A stretch of DNA of 64,000 bases from Jacaranda mimosifolia (GCA_018894105.1 CM032121.1:28992230-29056229); one strand, 5' to 3'. Positions 1 through 12,683 are shown, numbered from the stretch's first letter. Numbers and translations are program-made. Notes: a model not told the origin generated them from the sequence alone.

Positions 1-902
1 CTATTAGAAAAGCATTCCATTAATTGAAGTGCTTCAATGCAAACCTCTATTGACTTTTCAGCATCAACCCCGACCCTATTGGACTTTTCATCCATCAAGT
101 CATCCCATTTGTCAAGTGCCTCATTCAGACGGGTTTCCATATCTACTTGTGGCGTAACTTTTCTTCTATAGGAAAATCCATCGGAGGCACCGGCCATATC
201 TGACAAGTCATCACCATGGCCACCCGAAAGTCTAGAATGACTACCTCCAGCTGAATTCATATTGATACTTTGAACTATGTCTTCATTTGATGGATCGATT
301 GGCTGTGAAGAAGATCGAGATTGTGAACCTATTGTAATGGAACCTTGGAACATCTCCGTACAATAATCATAATGAGGAAGGCCATGCTTGATGATGTATG
401 CATTATTCAAGCATTCCTATTTCATTAAAAGACCAATCAAAATACTGTTGAAGAAAATTGAGCACATGAGGGGATTTTAAGACGAATGAATACATGACAC
501 AAGATATTATTGCCATCCAATGTTGAATCTGAGAGGGGGATCCCATTACAGTATTTCTTTCATAATCCCAGCCGAAACTCGTTTCCTTCGTCACTAACTG
601 ATGAAATAAGTGCCATGACATTCGGAATCGATTCCACTTAGTTTTACACTGGAAAATTGTGTAAGTGAATCGACCATGAGTACGTGCATTTAATTTGTTA
701 CAAATTCTTCCCCAAGTGAAGGCCGAGAAGGTTGTTGTCAATAGTTGACCATTAACAAACTCTTCATAGCACAACTCAATGAACGCTGTCTCATTTTCAC
801 GAGGCCATTGCGGGCTACTAGCCCTTGGTTGTCGGCGGGAGGACGTGCCATAGGGCCTTTTCCGTGTGGATTCATGTAGTAATGAAGAATAATTTATTTG
901 TG
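1..902 (-). CDS. Myb/SANT-like DNA-binding domain protein, partial at left edge
   Basis: The minus-strand frame opens near 902 and runs off the left edge. It encodes a Myb/SANT-like domain (Myb_DNA-bind_3 type): ELCYEEFVNGQL, then TFSAFTWGRICNKLNART, a KTKWNRF helix and TSFGWD, the usual order in this family. After a probable short intron (417-498) it continues with IIKHGLPHYDYCTEMF, a Ser-rich linker and an acidic, helical C-terminal part that is still open at base 1. Such proteins are plant nuclear DNA-binding proteins, or partners of PIF/Harbinger transposases; nothing here separates the two. No in-frame ATG is seen: the frame begins just after a stop at the edge of the tandem array. The start is therefore in a lost or distant exon, or at an ATG near 870 in another frame. 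The domain call is firm; function and integrity are not. Confidence 0.7.
417..498 (-). other. putative 82-nt intron of the Myb/SANT-like gene
   Basis: Read through, the frame stops at GMLE soon after the conserved Trp. A GT at 498-497 and an AG at 418-417 remove 82 nt in phase 0. They connect the Trp-containing end of the SANT domain to the conserved GLPHYD block with normal family spacing. A one-base frameshift is the alternative. Confidence 0.5.
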
Positions 903-2163
903 CCTAAGCCCAAAATAGAATTTTAAGAACCTTCAATTCACTACTTTTTTTTAAAATATACTAGCAAATTTTTAAATTAGGATAATGTCCAAAATAATTT
1001 TATTGTATATTATGCTCCAAATAAAAGTAAACTCCTTTCAATATTAAAAAAAAAATTATTTTTCTAAAATGCATTTATTGGAAGTGTCCTAAACACGTTT
1101 CAAACTTAAATCACAAAATAAGTTGTGGCCAAACTCCACACTAATGTATTTATTGTAAGTGTCCTAAACACGTTTCAAACTTAAATCACAAAATAAGTTG
1201 TGGCCAAACTCCACACTAATGTATTATTATTAATGATGAAAATATTTTTTGCGCCTAATCCCTAAATAGAATTTTAAAACCTTCGTTTCAATATATACAT
1301 AAATTGTACTTGCGTTTTCTTATATAAACCCACCTTCAACAATATGCTTGCAAATTCTTAAGTTAGGATAATGTCCAAATTAATTTCAAAGTATATTATA
1401 CTCCAATAAAAGTAAACTCCTTTCAAATTTTAAAAAAAAAACAAAAAAATATGTTTAAAAAAGGACTTTATTGTAAGTGTCCTAAACACGTTTCAAACGT
1501 AAACTACAAAATAAGACATGGCCAAACTCCACGCTAATGTATTATTAGTAATGAGAAAAATATTTTTTTTGCGCCTAATCCCTAAATGGAATTTTAAAAA
1601 CCATTGTTTCAATAATTTCATAAATTGTACTTGCATTTTCTTATATATCCCCACCTTCAACAATATACTTGCAAATTCTTAAGTTAGGACAATGTCCAAA
1701 TTAATTTTTAAGTATATTATACTCCAAATAAAAATAAACTCCCTTCAATATTTTAAAAAAAATATTTCTCATAAAGGAATTTATTGTAAGTGTCCTAAAC
1801 ACGTTTCAAACTCAAACTACAAAATAAGTTGTGGCCAAACTCCACACTAATGTATTATTAGTAATGACGAAAATATTTTTTTGCACCTAATCCCTAAATA
1901 GAATTTTAAAAACCTTTGTTTCAGTATACACATAAACTGTACTTGCATTTTCTTATAAAAACCCACCTTCAACAATATACTTGCAAATTCTTAAGTTAGG
2001 ATAATGTCCAAATTAATTTTTAAGTATATTATACTCCAAAAAAAAGTAAATTCCTTTCAATATTGCAATTCAAATTGTTTCTATATAACCCATTTATTGT
2101 TAAACACTTTATCTTGCATAATCTAGGAAATGACTTGTGGCCGAACTCCATTATAATGTAAAA
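902..2163. repeat. tandem array, period about 312-320 bp, four copies
   Basis: Units start at about 902, 1251, 1571 and 1883 with the words CCTAATCCCTAAATAG (first copy CCTAAGCCC). Each unit continues through TTAGGATAATGTCC, TATTATACTCC and GTGTCCTAAACACG to TGTGGCCAAACTCCACAC. The middle copies are close to identical, while the first and the last (from about 2086) are degenerate. The array borders the first visible part of the Myb/SANT-like gene, so it lies in its promoter or an upstream intron. It has no coding potential. Confidence 0.85.
1073..1222. repeat. 75-bp direct duplication inside array copy 1
   Basis: The segment at 1073-1147 is repeated at 1148-1222 with about one mismatch. Other array copies have this segment once, so it is a later local duplication. 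Confidence 0.85.
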
Positions 2164-3814
2164 TTACCCGAGCAATAGTTGATTGTGAAGAGTAGGTTGT
2201 TTGATAATATTACTTGGAAAAATTGATTAATAGAACAAAAGCAGAAATTTTTTTATTAATGGAAATTGCAAGATAATACATGATAAAATGCGATTAATTA
2301 TTGGGAATTTTAAACACAACAAACTAAGTTATAAAAAGCATATTACCAAACATTGAAATCATATTTGATTACCAAAAAGCATATTAACAATGTATAACCA
2401 GTTTATACATAACTATAATCAAAACATAAGTAAGGATAATATTTTTTTTTAACATGCGGGTTTATACAATTCAATAATTATGGTCAAACCCAATTAAAAC
2501 CAAAACAATGCTAACTACAAATAGAATGTTAACTACAGACAGGAACAAAGTGGGAAATCTATATGGTTATGCACTCATCTTTCAACCCTGGCCGGCTGCG
2601 ATTGAAGGAGATAATAGCCAATAGAGAGTAATTGAAAATGTTGGGTGGTTTGGTTGGGATAATAACATAAAAAAACCACTTCCCTGGTGCCATTTCTCCC
2701 TTATTTCAACTATATTATCACTCCATACATAGACCAAACAACTTACAAGTGGTTTGACCTACTTTCAAAACGTTATTGACCAACTAATACCAACAATTAA
2801 AGTATGAAAGACACAAGAGATCCAGTGCTACATCTAGAGGTCCAGTCCCCTAGGTCATTTGATATCTCTAGTCTGAGTTCCGTTCAACAAGCCAGTTCTG
2901 TTAGATCGCTTATAGTCCCCGTAGTGTCCAATAGCTGTCTCTTTTTCTTACCTTAACCTTAGGCAAGCGAAAGACATAGGCTTGAAATAAAAGTTAAGAT
3001 ATGGCGTACAACCAACTCACTTCTCCTCAAATATGCAACTGAAAGATTTTAATATGTACTAATGATATGCATCCGATGTACCTAATTAGCAACCTTTGAA
3101 AAAATCCACAGCCGAACAGATTAAACTGAAGACAGCAATAGACATCCTACACGACTATGTTCTTAATGCAATCTTCTGCCTCCTCTAAAACACTAACTTA
3201 AGTTGCCAAAAAAGACCACTTCTGGAGTGTTAACTACAAAGACTCATAACTCAATTCCAAAAAAGCCACAGCCAGACAGATTACCATTGATGGCTATGTT
3301 CTTAATTCCCCAAAAGACCACATATGGACTGACTACATACATAGAGTAGCAATCACAAAGGATTGCACTTGTGTACAGGGTAGTAGATTTCTCATTCCAA
3401 TGACTGATTTGTTGGAAAGAAATAAGTCACACTTTCAAAACCTACTGTTTGAAACGAAGACTAACCATCTATGATCAACATCATCATTTAACAGTCACCA
3501 TGGAGGTAAACTTACTTCTTCACTCAAGAGGTGGAGAAACCCCAAGCATCAACTTTATAGGAGTAGTTCACAAGTATCCAACCCATTCAAACAAGCTAGG
3601 CACCAACAACTAACTGAAATTTTAAAAAAATCATACCAACATGCATAAATAATTAGCAAAGGGTAGTGAAACAAAGCCTAAACTAGCATACACTTCATAG
3701 GTGTAAGAATGAAGAAACTAAGAAAGTATTTGCCAAGCTTCAATTTACAGATTTTGACATAACTTAAAGCATAGATAACTAACATACATCAATAAATGGA
3801 TTACTAACACTGAC
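2164..3814. other. non-coding stretch, possibly intronic
   Basis: No open frame, repeat or transposon is recognised. The base composition is more balanced than in the AT-rich parts, and the text resembles plant intron or UTR DNA. Together with the candidate exon at 3815-3904 it could belong to a minus-strand gene, but nothing proves this. Confidence 0.3.
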
Positions 3815-3904
3815 AGTGGAGATGAGAGCAAAGGATGCTTTGAAATCTTCCCTTTCAGAATCAACCTCCACACTCCCTGAAGCCCCAAAATTTCCTCCCC
3901 CCAG
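3815..3904 (-). CDS. candidate 90-nt internal exon, unknown gene
   Basis: A minus-strand segment is flanked by a good acceptor (TTCTAG just before) and a good donor (GTCAGT just after). It is exactly 30 codons long without a stop. It starts LGGGNFGASG, continues VEVDSEREDF and ends ALIST. Its composition is protein-like, unlike the surrounding DNA. I do not recognise the family. It could be one exon of a gene transcribed leftwards from about 5.2 kb. No neighbouring exon is secure; a short open stretch at about 4687-4763 on the minus strand (containing EIRVPGVDVD) is the next best candidate. Confidence 0.3.
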
Positions 3905-5168
3905 CTAGAATATGTATGCTTAGTCGTTGTGGAACTGTGTCTGTGTGTGCAGTGTATGTGATCTTATGAAGGCGATAGTGGAGGTGTATGCTTTGTGCAA
4001 TGGTTAGAGTATGAGTTGGAAAATGGTAAGTGGGTGTACATATAGTGCAAATTTGGGTCATGGGCTAAATTAAATGCATTCACACACAATGCAGTACCTA
4101 TGCCAACTAAATTATGGATGTGGTATTTCTTTGTATTACTCAACCTTTCTTAAAGAAAATCAGGCTGCTAGGTAGCTGTTCAACGGAGTGCAGACCATGT
4201 GCAATAAAGTGGCAACCTAATTCCAGTGTCCCACAGTAATATAAAACAAGATAGATTAACCACATACCAAAACTAAATGCAATTGTCCAAACATGCTTAT
4301 GTAAATCTATAGAAACTAGCATAATAAGTTTGTTCCAACTTCTGAAATAAATTTAATCATATGCATATCTCACCCATTTTAAAAAAATGACAGAAAAAAT
4401 TGAGCTCCAAGCCGGGAAAATGCCCATATAAATTAACCAACAAAGCATTAATTAGACTGTAACTATAAATTAAGCAACACAAATTAGGCATTGCATAATA
4501 AAATTTGATACACCTTATAAACCTGTACCCATGTAGGGGAATAGTATATATGACAAGACCCATAAACCAATTTCACTACATAGAAGCAGAATACACATAT
4601 AAGCCAAAATAGCAAGGTACCATTCACTGTCTTGTGTTAAAGAAAAATAGGTAAAGGAACAAGATAAAGTATACCGTAGTGACTAGAAAAACAGTAGGTC
4701 GCCCATAGGCTTTTGGTCCACATCTACACCGGGAACCCGAATCTCATTAAGTTTCAGCATTTCAATTGAAAAGGGTTGGGAATATTGTTAGAAAAAGAGG
4801 TAAATAAAGTTGCATAACCACTCCAATACCTAATTAGAACAAATCCACCGACACAATATTCACACCAGGGTGACTCGCGATTTCGAAGAAGGAGAATATC
4901 GAGACCCAAAATCGAAACACCATAAAACTGCAAAAACAATAGTTTTCTTTTTTTTTTTTTTTTAAATCGAGCAACCTAAACAAAGGAGCCCCATAGCTTT
5001 GCGAGAGTTTGTAGGAGAAGAATATGATATCTTTGTTGTTAAATTTTTGGGAGAGATGACAGATAGACCAAGGGAACCAGAAAGGAGGGCGAGTCAGGAG
5101 TGAAAAGGCAAAAATTGGTTTGGGGGGGGGGGGAGATGGGTGAAGTGGGAAAGGTGAGGCGATGGGTT
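3905..5168. other. unresolved gene-like stretch upstream of the candidate exon
   Basis: Short minus-strand frames occur, but none matches a family I know. A run of T on the plus strand near 4950 followed by a minus-strand acceptor-like sequence could be an intron in a 5' UTR. A run of 12 G lies at 5122-5133. Confidence 0.25.
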
Positions 5169-5199
5169 GTCAGGTTTAGGGCTAGGGTAGGGTTTTGAT
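5169..5199 (-). promoter_or_regulatory. telo-box-like motif, possible minus-strand promoter or 5' UTR
   Basis: On the minus strand this contains AAACCCTA followed by further CCCTA and CCTAAACC words. These resemble the telo-box found near the start of many plant housekeeping genes. The C/T-rich DNA downstream of it on the minus strand looks like a plant 5' UTR. No transcription start can be proven from sequence. Confidence 0.25.
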
Positions 5200-5534
5200 A
5201 TTTTAAGATTGTTTTGGGAAAGGTTTTTTGGGTAAATAATTTATTTGTTTTGGGAGAATGATTGGAGAATGTGTACATTTTTTGTATTTGTTTTGGAAGT
5301 TGGAAAATATCCTGGGAAAAGGCTAAAGAACAGAGTCTAGATGTTTATATGCTAAGACTGAATTCTGACATGAGGCATGTAAATATTATGTTAACTATTA
5401 AAGGATCACTATGTCACATATGCAGTAATTTTCTGTTAAGGTTTGTTTAAGTTGAACCTGTTGCTACATTTGATAAGTTTGAAATGTTAAGTATGGGCCT
5501 ATTGTTCAATTTATGGGTTTTGAGATTAAGATTG
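5200..5534. other. no recognised feature
   Basis: A stretch between the possible promoter and the left end of the Helitron remnant. A 62-codon plus-strand frame (5262-5450) has no family resemblance and is not called. Confidence 0.3.
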
Positions 5535-8110
5535 AACTGACTGGCGCCTCACCTTAAGGGCTATCCCGAGAGGGAGTGTCACATAATCTTTAAGACTATT
5601 GGACTTGTCACCCTCATCAAATATAATCAACATATGTAAATGCAGTAACCCCCATTTTTGAAACTCAATGTCATACACATGTACTACTGTTTTAACTAGA
5701 ACACCTTTATGAAAAATATCTTCCTAAGATATTCATATTTTGATTGAAAAACTCTAATTAACAAATCTGGATGATCTGGTGGTGTTTGTCCTAGACGAGG
5801 TTTACATTTTACCTTTTTCCATGAAGGATTAATGTCATTGTCAAAAATATATCAAGCTTACCAAACTTTTTTTACCTTTAATACATATCTCGTAGGTCCA
5901 ATTAGTGATGATGACAAGATTGTACGATGTCAAATATTACTTAAACTAAATGAGTATTTTAATAAAATTAGAGATGTTTATACGTGAAAAACACAAATTG
6001 ATTAAGTAGTATCATTTAAATCATTTTATCTGTATCATTTTTGTCAGCATGTAAGTAGTCTTGCAATTCTTCATCCAACTTAACTCAAATATCATGCTGA
6101 TGAAACATGATCCATGTTAATTTCTGAGTCTCAATCTTGATGTATTTGACAAAAATATATTGTTGAAGTAACCTTCCTTCATGTAGAAAAATTGATGGAA
6201 TAATTCTACATATCTAAAATTTTAAAATAAGATTATTCAAATGGGTTCATTTTAAGTTATACTATGTATATTATAAAATTGAATATTACTTGCAATGCAT
6301 ATGCATATAATCACAACATATTATTCTTGTTACGCGAATCGACTAGTACTCGCGATACTAACCATATCTCTAATAGGGTGGTAACAATAGACGTTGAAGT
6401 GGATCATAATAGCATGAGTGTTTCTTGGTGTTAATAAATTGACCTCCAATAGTTTAAACAATAATATTGCTCTCACTTGCATCAATCAATTCATCTCCAC
6501 CAACTAGTATTGCTGCAACTTGAAAAGCTGTATGAAGTGTGTATTGTAAATGATTTAGAGGGCCTCTCTCTAATAATTAGTCTACAGTCATGAATATTTG
6601 GAAATACAGCAAGCTAGCGGAATGATTTGACAAATGGGTTATGCACATCTAGTATATGTCTAATCTTATCTGTCAAACCTCTATCTAATCCAACACTTTC
6701 TTGCATTTGATATTCAATTTCATTTTCATTATAAAAAATAAAATTTGTATATACCATAGTCGACCCCTTTAAGAGGTATCAAAGAGCCATTCTTGTGATA
6801 TATTGACCTATGTGCTATGAAGGTATAAATACGTTGATTGAAGGCAAGTTGATTGTCATCTTGTTTCACACCCATAGATGTAAAAGAAAATACATGATAG
6901 CAAGCATATATGTTTTGCTCGAATATACAACCTTTAGTAGATTTATCAATAAATAAATGAAATAGATCTTCAGGTATTGATATTTTTGAAATGATCACTT
7001 TACCTCCTTTACAATTTTTTTTTTTTTTTTGTGTTTCTCAATGAAGTAACTTAGCATGATACTAAGAGCAAATTCTTGGAGGTGGAATATCTAACCGAAG
7101 AATATTATGCGTTGGATATCAACTCTTGCATAATTATGGAAAAAGAATATGTTCATATTCTTCTAACATTTGTTTTGTTATTAATCCCTTGAGATTGATT
7201 ATCACCATCTAAGTTTGAAGACCGAACATATTCTCTATCATCATGATGTACAAAATTTAGAAAGGGGTGATTATTTAAAAGAAAACAATGTATACATTCC
7301 AATAAAAATAGAATTCTAAATACCTACTTTATCACATATAGGATTTGTGAAATGGAGGCCTCATATTGGGTTGTAGGCACTATGCATAAGTTAGTTGACA
7401 TAGAGATTTGACGTAGTGAAACTCTTCCACTAACTCTATTTAAAATTCAAGCCTATTGTAAATGTATATGAAGTTCATTTGCCAAATATATGAAGCAAAG
7501 TAGGTTTAATGGATATCTTAATCTATGATATACCTGAATTATTGATGTTTCACGGATTGTAGGTGGTACATTAAATGCATTAGCAATTCCCAAAGATAAA
7601 TTGCTTGACAAAGATATTGAGTAGGGATGAAATATATGCTCAATTCGCTCTGATGAACATACTATGGGAGTGACATTACTTGCTCTTTTTTGCTGATAAA
7701 GTTGTCATCTTCTTGGATTTTGTGCTTCATGTTGCTCTGGAATCGTTATTTGTCTATTTGGTCTTGTACGAATACAATTAACTTCTCTCCTTCGCTCAAT
7801 TGCAACAATGAATAAAGTTGATACTAAATATTTTGCATGATCTATGTGAAGCAGAAAATTACTAGATCTACACCTTCTTTTATTGATGTGAGATTTTCAT
7901 TTATTCCCATTGGTTGGTGACGAAGTTGACGTCTTCTTGACAAACGTACATCTTGCTTTTCCAAACTTATATTGTCTTCTTTCTCTATTAACAATACAAT
8001 ATATTTCTCTTACTTGTTCAGCTTGAGGGACAATGTCTACATGAATATAATGCGACTGTTGATAATTTGTTTCTTGATTATCCCCGTTGAGAATAAATAT
8101 GATGAAAAAT
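5535..8110 (-). pseudogene. decayed Helitron Rep (Helitron-like N-terminal plus Rep) region
   Basis: Read on the minus strand from 8110 downwards, many frames together give the order of a plant Helitron Rep-helicase N-terminal half. An Arg-rich spacer (7500-8080) comes first. Next are ACYHVFSFTSMGVK and IYHKNGSLIPL (6729-6998), then a VHNPFVKSF block and AFQVAAILVGGDELIDASE (about 6470-6725). Further on are HEGRLLQQY and YIKIETQKLTW (about 6080-6200), then KCKPRLGQTPPDHPDLLIRV (about 5745-5815) and finally EFQKWGL followed by HLHMLII (about 5615-5660). HLH stands at the place of the HUH metal-binding motif. Stops and frameshifts are frequent. The Tyr nickase motif and the helicase are missing, because homology ends near 5535. 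It is an old, truncated copy without coding capacity. Confidence 0.75.
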
Positions 8111-8239
8111 AATTAAGTGAAAATATGAAAACATATATGCAATTAAAATAAGAAAAAGATAAACGAATATAATTGAAGAAATTTTAGAAGATTAGCATAT
8201 AAATAAATGTATTATATATAAATAAAAGTAAAGAGGAAT

Positions 8240-8262
8240 AGGTTACCATCAAGTTTGCCATG
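8240..8262 (-). other. possible first exon of the Helitron protein
   Basis: A minus-strand ATG at 8262 starts MANLM and is followed directly by GTAACC, a plausible donor. It could be the small first exon upstream of the Helitron frame. This rests on position only. Confidence 0.2.
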
Positions 8263-9474
8263 TGTAATAAGCTTGTATGTATCCTTAATAATTCAAGACC
8301 TATAGGAAGAAATGACAAAAACTTTAGCTTTATTGACTGATTTATAGAAAAGTAATAACAACAAATTTTAAAGAAGATGTAGGTTAACTAAAAATTAAAT
8401 TGAATTCTAACTCCCATACTCTAGAAAAAAGAAAATTCTAATTATGATGCACCTTCCCTCACCCCCCCTATAGGCCTAGAAATTATTATAATTAATATCC
8501 TTAAAATGTTGAGCAAATTCTAGAAGCAACTGTATCTCTTTACACCACTGGCATGCATAGAGAGCTTTTAGGAATAAAGAAAATATCAGAAGAAAGTCCA
8601 AAGAGCAAGTATTTATTTAAAAACAAATGTTATGATTATCTAAAAAAGAGGGGATAATAAGATGATTATGATGATGACAAAATTCCTATGTGCTATAAAT
8701 ATTTAGATAGCAACAACAAAAAATAGAAAGAAAAATTATTATGATAGGTTGTTCACTTGTTCTTATATACTCTTTTAAACTTGTTATTTTGTAGCGTATA
8801 ATAAAATCTGGTGCTTTGTGAGTAATTTATTAGAGGAAACTAAACTCAATGTAATTTTATTCTTACAAATAATGTTGAAAAAAAAGAAAAGATCAAGAAA
8901 AATAATAGAAAACAAAAGATTGCTAATTACATCCTAATAAGTGTGATCGATGGTGAATGCATCAAAATTTCGCAATATTTGAGGGTTGGAACGATTTAAA
9001 ATATGTATAAAAATAAATACAAAATAGAGGAATTATTATAATGTGTTTTCAATGAAATTATATTCTAAATCATGTTTTTAAAAGTAATTCAGTGATCTAT
9101 CGATTTTGAAAATGAGCATTAAATATTATCTAATTATAACAATCACATGAAATTTAAAATAACCTTTTTGATATTAGTAAAGTATAATATTTAAGTGAAA
9201 TAGATGAAAAATGCACATGGGAGAGGTGTAGAATAGTAAGATGCTATATCAGTCATTTATCTTGAAAATATGTATGATGGCATATCCTATTTATTCAGAA
9301 GCAGTGCTATTGTGTTACAAAGAGATTTGTACATAACACATATAGTAAGATATTGGTACATAACTATAGACAAAATATCATCAATTATGCCATCAATTAT
9401 GGTTTGTCTACATAACACATTGATCCATGGTTCATTAGTTAGATCCAATAGAATAGAGTCCTTTCATTAGACCA

Positions 9475-9508
9475 AGTATTTGAGCTAAACTTCTAAGCCT
9501 CAAATACT
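9475..9508. repeat. 10-bp stem hairpin
   Basis: AGTATTTGAG (9475-9484) is perfectly complementary to CTCAAATACT (9499-9508) across a 14-nt loop. No flanking target duplication was identified. Confidence 0.4.
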
Positions 9509-10305
9509 AAGTACAATAGCTTTGTCACCCTGTCCAGTGTGACTTTTTCCTAATCAATTAGATAAGGATATGATTCATGAAATAATAATTTCAAAAGGTT
9601 AATCTCGTAATTTATACTATTATTAAAAAGAAAGCATCTTTTGTTCTAAAATGAAAATTATGATACGAAAGTTTAAATATTTCAAAATTATCCTTTTATT
9701 TATTCTACATATTCAATAAAATTTACATGTCCAAATAACCATAATTTATTTAGAAACTTCTCTAACCATAAGGTATCTTAATGTTTTAATGATTTTTGAA
9801 TATGTTTTTCTTTAATCTGGTAATAGATAATGGAATTTTTACTTTATGTAATCACAGTCCTCATGATTATGCAAATTACAGATATACTTTGGATGTATGT
9901 CAATTTATGTACAATAAATATGAGAAATGAAAATATGTATAAATAATATAATTACTCAAAAATATTTTATGAGCGTGGAAACTGCGTGCAAATAATTACT
10001 AGTTAATTTGAAAATGGAGCAAGCATTACTTTTCAAGATGGTAAACGGAGGTTGCTAAGATGTAAGGGAAGTTTAATAGAAAATGAATAGAACAACACTT
10101 CAACTGAAACACTAAATTTCCCCTTTTTCTTTACATTTGTTTGTTATTAATTAATGGTTAATATAAGAATAGGAATTAGAGGAAAAGCAATAAATTTATC
10201 AAATATTTGATTGTACTAATTTTTCTCTCTATCACTTTTGATGGATAAGTCATGTACGGATACTCCAAAAATTGTTTTATCCATTGCTAATTATGTATTA
10301 AATAC

Positions 10306-10330
10306 AAAATAAATAAATAAATAAATAAAA
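10306..10330. repeat. (AAAT)n microsatellite
   Basis: About six AAAT units in a row. Confidence 0.9.
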
Positions 10331-10536
10331 GTTCCCACATACTCTTTTTCGTATTTTATATAAATTTTTAAGATTAAATAGAAAACAATATCTCATTATC
10401 TACATTTACTTTATCAGTCTTTTTTTTGAAAAAATTATTCTTTAAGTATAGACCTTTTCCCCATATTATTATGCTCCACGAATTATTTTAATAGATGTAA
10501 AACATTATAATTAGTAGGAATACATCTGTATTTAAT

Positions 10537-11005
10537 TCGCAATGCAGTATTCAGTACCCACCCAGACAGCGTGGCGAGGCTTGACGGCTTCACCTTGCTT
10601 TTCTTTTAGAAGTGCTAGGAATTTGTTAAGGAGGATCTGTTGGAGGTGGTGTTGGATTATTTTCAAGGGTCTCCTCTTCTGAAGAGCTTTACCGCAACCA
10701 CTGTGGTGCTCATCCTAAGTGGAGAGCCCTAGCAACTGGAACGATTTTCGGCTAATTACGCAATGTAGTGTTCAAAATCATCTCAAGGTCATAAGCATCA
10801 GACTAACTTCTGTCCTCTCTAAAATCATCTTTGAAAGTCAAAGTGGCTTTGCAGCGGGACGGGACATAGCGGAAAATATTCTAATGGCTCAAAAGATGAT
10901 CCATGATATCAGCCTAAAAAACAGGAAAGGAAATGAGGTCCTCAAACTTGATATGGCTAAAGACTATTATCGGGTCCAACGACAATTCAGGCTCGTTTGC
11001 TTGGA
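10537..11005 (+). pseudogene. LINE reverse transcriptase, N-terminal part
   Basis: The first block contains VFSTHPDSVARLDGFT and KEDLLEVVLDYFQGSPLLKS, typical of the start of a plant L1 RT. After a stop the frame at 10719-11009 gives PSNWNDFRLIT, SQSGFAAGRDIAENILMAQ and KLDMAKDYYRV. In active relatives these are the palm/fingers blocks with the first catalytic Asp in LDMAKAYDRV. Here AYDRV reads DYYRV, so conserved residues are already changed. Homology stops at about 11005, where the AT-rich insertion begins. Confidence 0.8.
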
Positions 11006-11731
11006 ATAATGTGATTAGAAGTGATATATAAGTGAATGATACATTTTAAGCCCATTAGGATAAAATAGTTTAATTTTATATTTGGTTGGTATGATTAATA
11101 AATAAATAAATTAAAATATAATATATAAATTTGCTATTATATCCTTTATACTTTTTAATAAGTTTTTCATAATTTCCTCATTCTTTCCCATTTTTAGGAT
11201 CATGGTTTAATTGAAAATAAAATAAAAAATAGACCCTATTAAGTCTTTGGAATTCTTATCACACATAATCAAGCATTCCCCCCCTTGATCCATTTTCCAA
11301 AAGCAACAATAAATAATGTGGGGTTTAGGATTTATCAAGAACTTTTATCAATTGAAACAAACATTAAAAGAGGCTTGATTAAGTATGTGTCACACCTAAT
11401 TAAGCCAAACAAATAAGGCCTTCTTGTACAAAGTGTTGCGGTGCTTCGGTTTCTAGAATAAATGGATCCCGTTGGTAAAAGGGGTTGTGGAAAACTATTG
11501 GTAATATTTGTTTGGTTTTTGAATTTTTTCTAGAAAATGTTATGGGTAAAGGTGTTTTGGAAGTTAAAATTAGTGAATGGTCCAACTGTTTGGTTTTGTT
11601 TTGGAAGAATGGAACTGTATGTTTGAAATTATTTTGTAGGAGATTAATTTTATTATAAATATTAAATCAGTTACTTTTTTTATTGGGTTTGTAGGGTGAA
11701 AATATATTTTTAAATTTATTAAATATATGTA

Positions 11732-11755
11732 GATATATATATATATATATATATG
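11732..11755. repeat. (AT)n microsatellite
   Basis: Alternating AT run within the AT-rich insertion. Confidence 0.9.
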
Positions 11756-12663
11756 GATGATTGATGTATGTATGTATATATTTGTAATCATTGATATATA
11801 TTGTGGTGAAATAATTTGTAAGTAATTTAATTTTAAATTTATTTTTAAATATTTTATAATTAAGGAAGTTATATGACATAATAATTTGATGAAATGAATA
11901 AAAATTATGAAATTAAAAGAATAATATTTAATTATAAAATTTTATTTAATGGTAATTAAGTAAAGAAATTTGGAAAACGTATTATTATGCCATGTTAATT
12001 AAATATTTTTTTAAAAATTTCTTTAATTAATAACATTAATAATAATTAATTAAGTGATGTTTGAAATAATATTGAGAATATTTTAATTAATTAATATATT
12101 TACTAATATAAATAATAATACAAAAAGATTTTAATTGATAATATATTTACTAGTATCTATAATAGTTAACAAAAATATTAATTATATTTTAATAAATATG
12201 TAATTATTGATAAAAATACTATTAATTAAAAAATTTAATATAAATTTTTTGTAATTAGTATAAATACTATTGAATAAAAAATCAAATATATAAATAATAA
12301 AGTAAATAAAATAATAAAATAATATATTAACTATTAAATAAAATAATCTAACTATGAAATATACATAACATATTTACTTTATAATTAGTAAATAATAAAT
12401 TTAATTATAAACTAATTATTGGTCAATAATATATTTATTCAAAAATGGAAAAATAAATAAAATAGTGTTTTTAAATTATAGTTAATTTTTTAAATATTTT
12501 CAGATGATTATATTAATTTATTTGATAAATATTTTATTGAATATTTTAGATTATTTTAAAAATCATCACACTATATTTAATTTTTGGTTAAATTATAACT
12601 AAATGCAAATAAAAAACCAAAAAATATTTTTATTAGTAAAATTTTAACATTTTCATATATGTA

Positions 12664-12683
12664 AATATATATATATATATATA
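12664..12683. repeat. (AT)n microsatellite
   Basis: Second alternating AT run within the same insertion. Confidence 0.85.

Larger units (their letters stand above)
8263..10536. other. AT-rich DNA without recognised genes
   Basis: Stops are dense in all frames. The 66-codon plus-strand frame at 9270-9470 matches nothing I know. A small hairpin (9475-9508) and an AAAT microsatellite (10306-10330) are the only structures seen. The stretch may contain Helitron 5' sequence or old non-autonomous elements. Confidence 0.4.

Noticed and set aside
902..2163. CRISPR-like array
   Set aside because: The units are over 300 bp without short direct repeats and unique spacers, and the DNA is plant nuclear.
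5039..5278. 79-codon Pro/Thr-rich frame, minus strand
   Set aside because: It covers a possible promoter and a G-run; the composition looks like 5' UTR, and no family is recognised.
9270..9470. 66-codon plus-strand frame
   Set aside because: No family resemblance, AT-rich surroundings, length expected by chance.
11570..11879. Minus-strand frames rich in Ile and Tyr
   Set aside because: They are translations of an AT microsatellite and AT-rich DNA.
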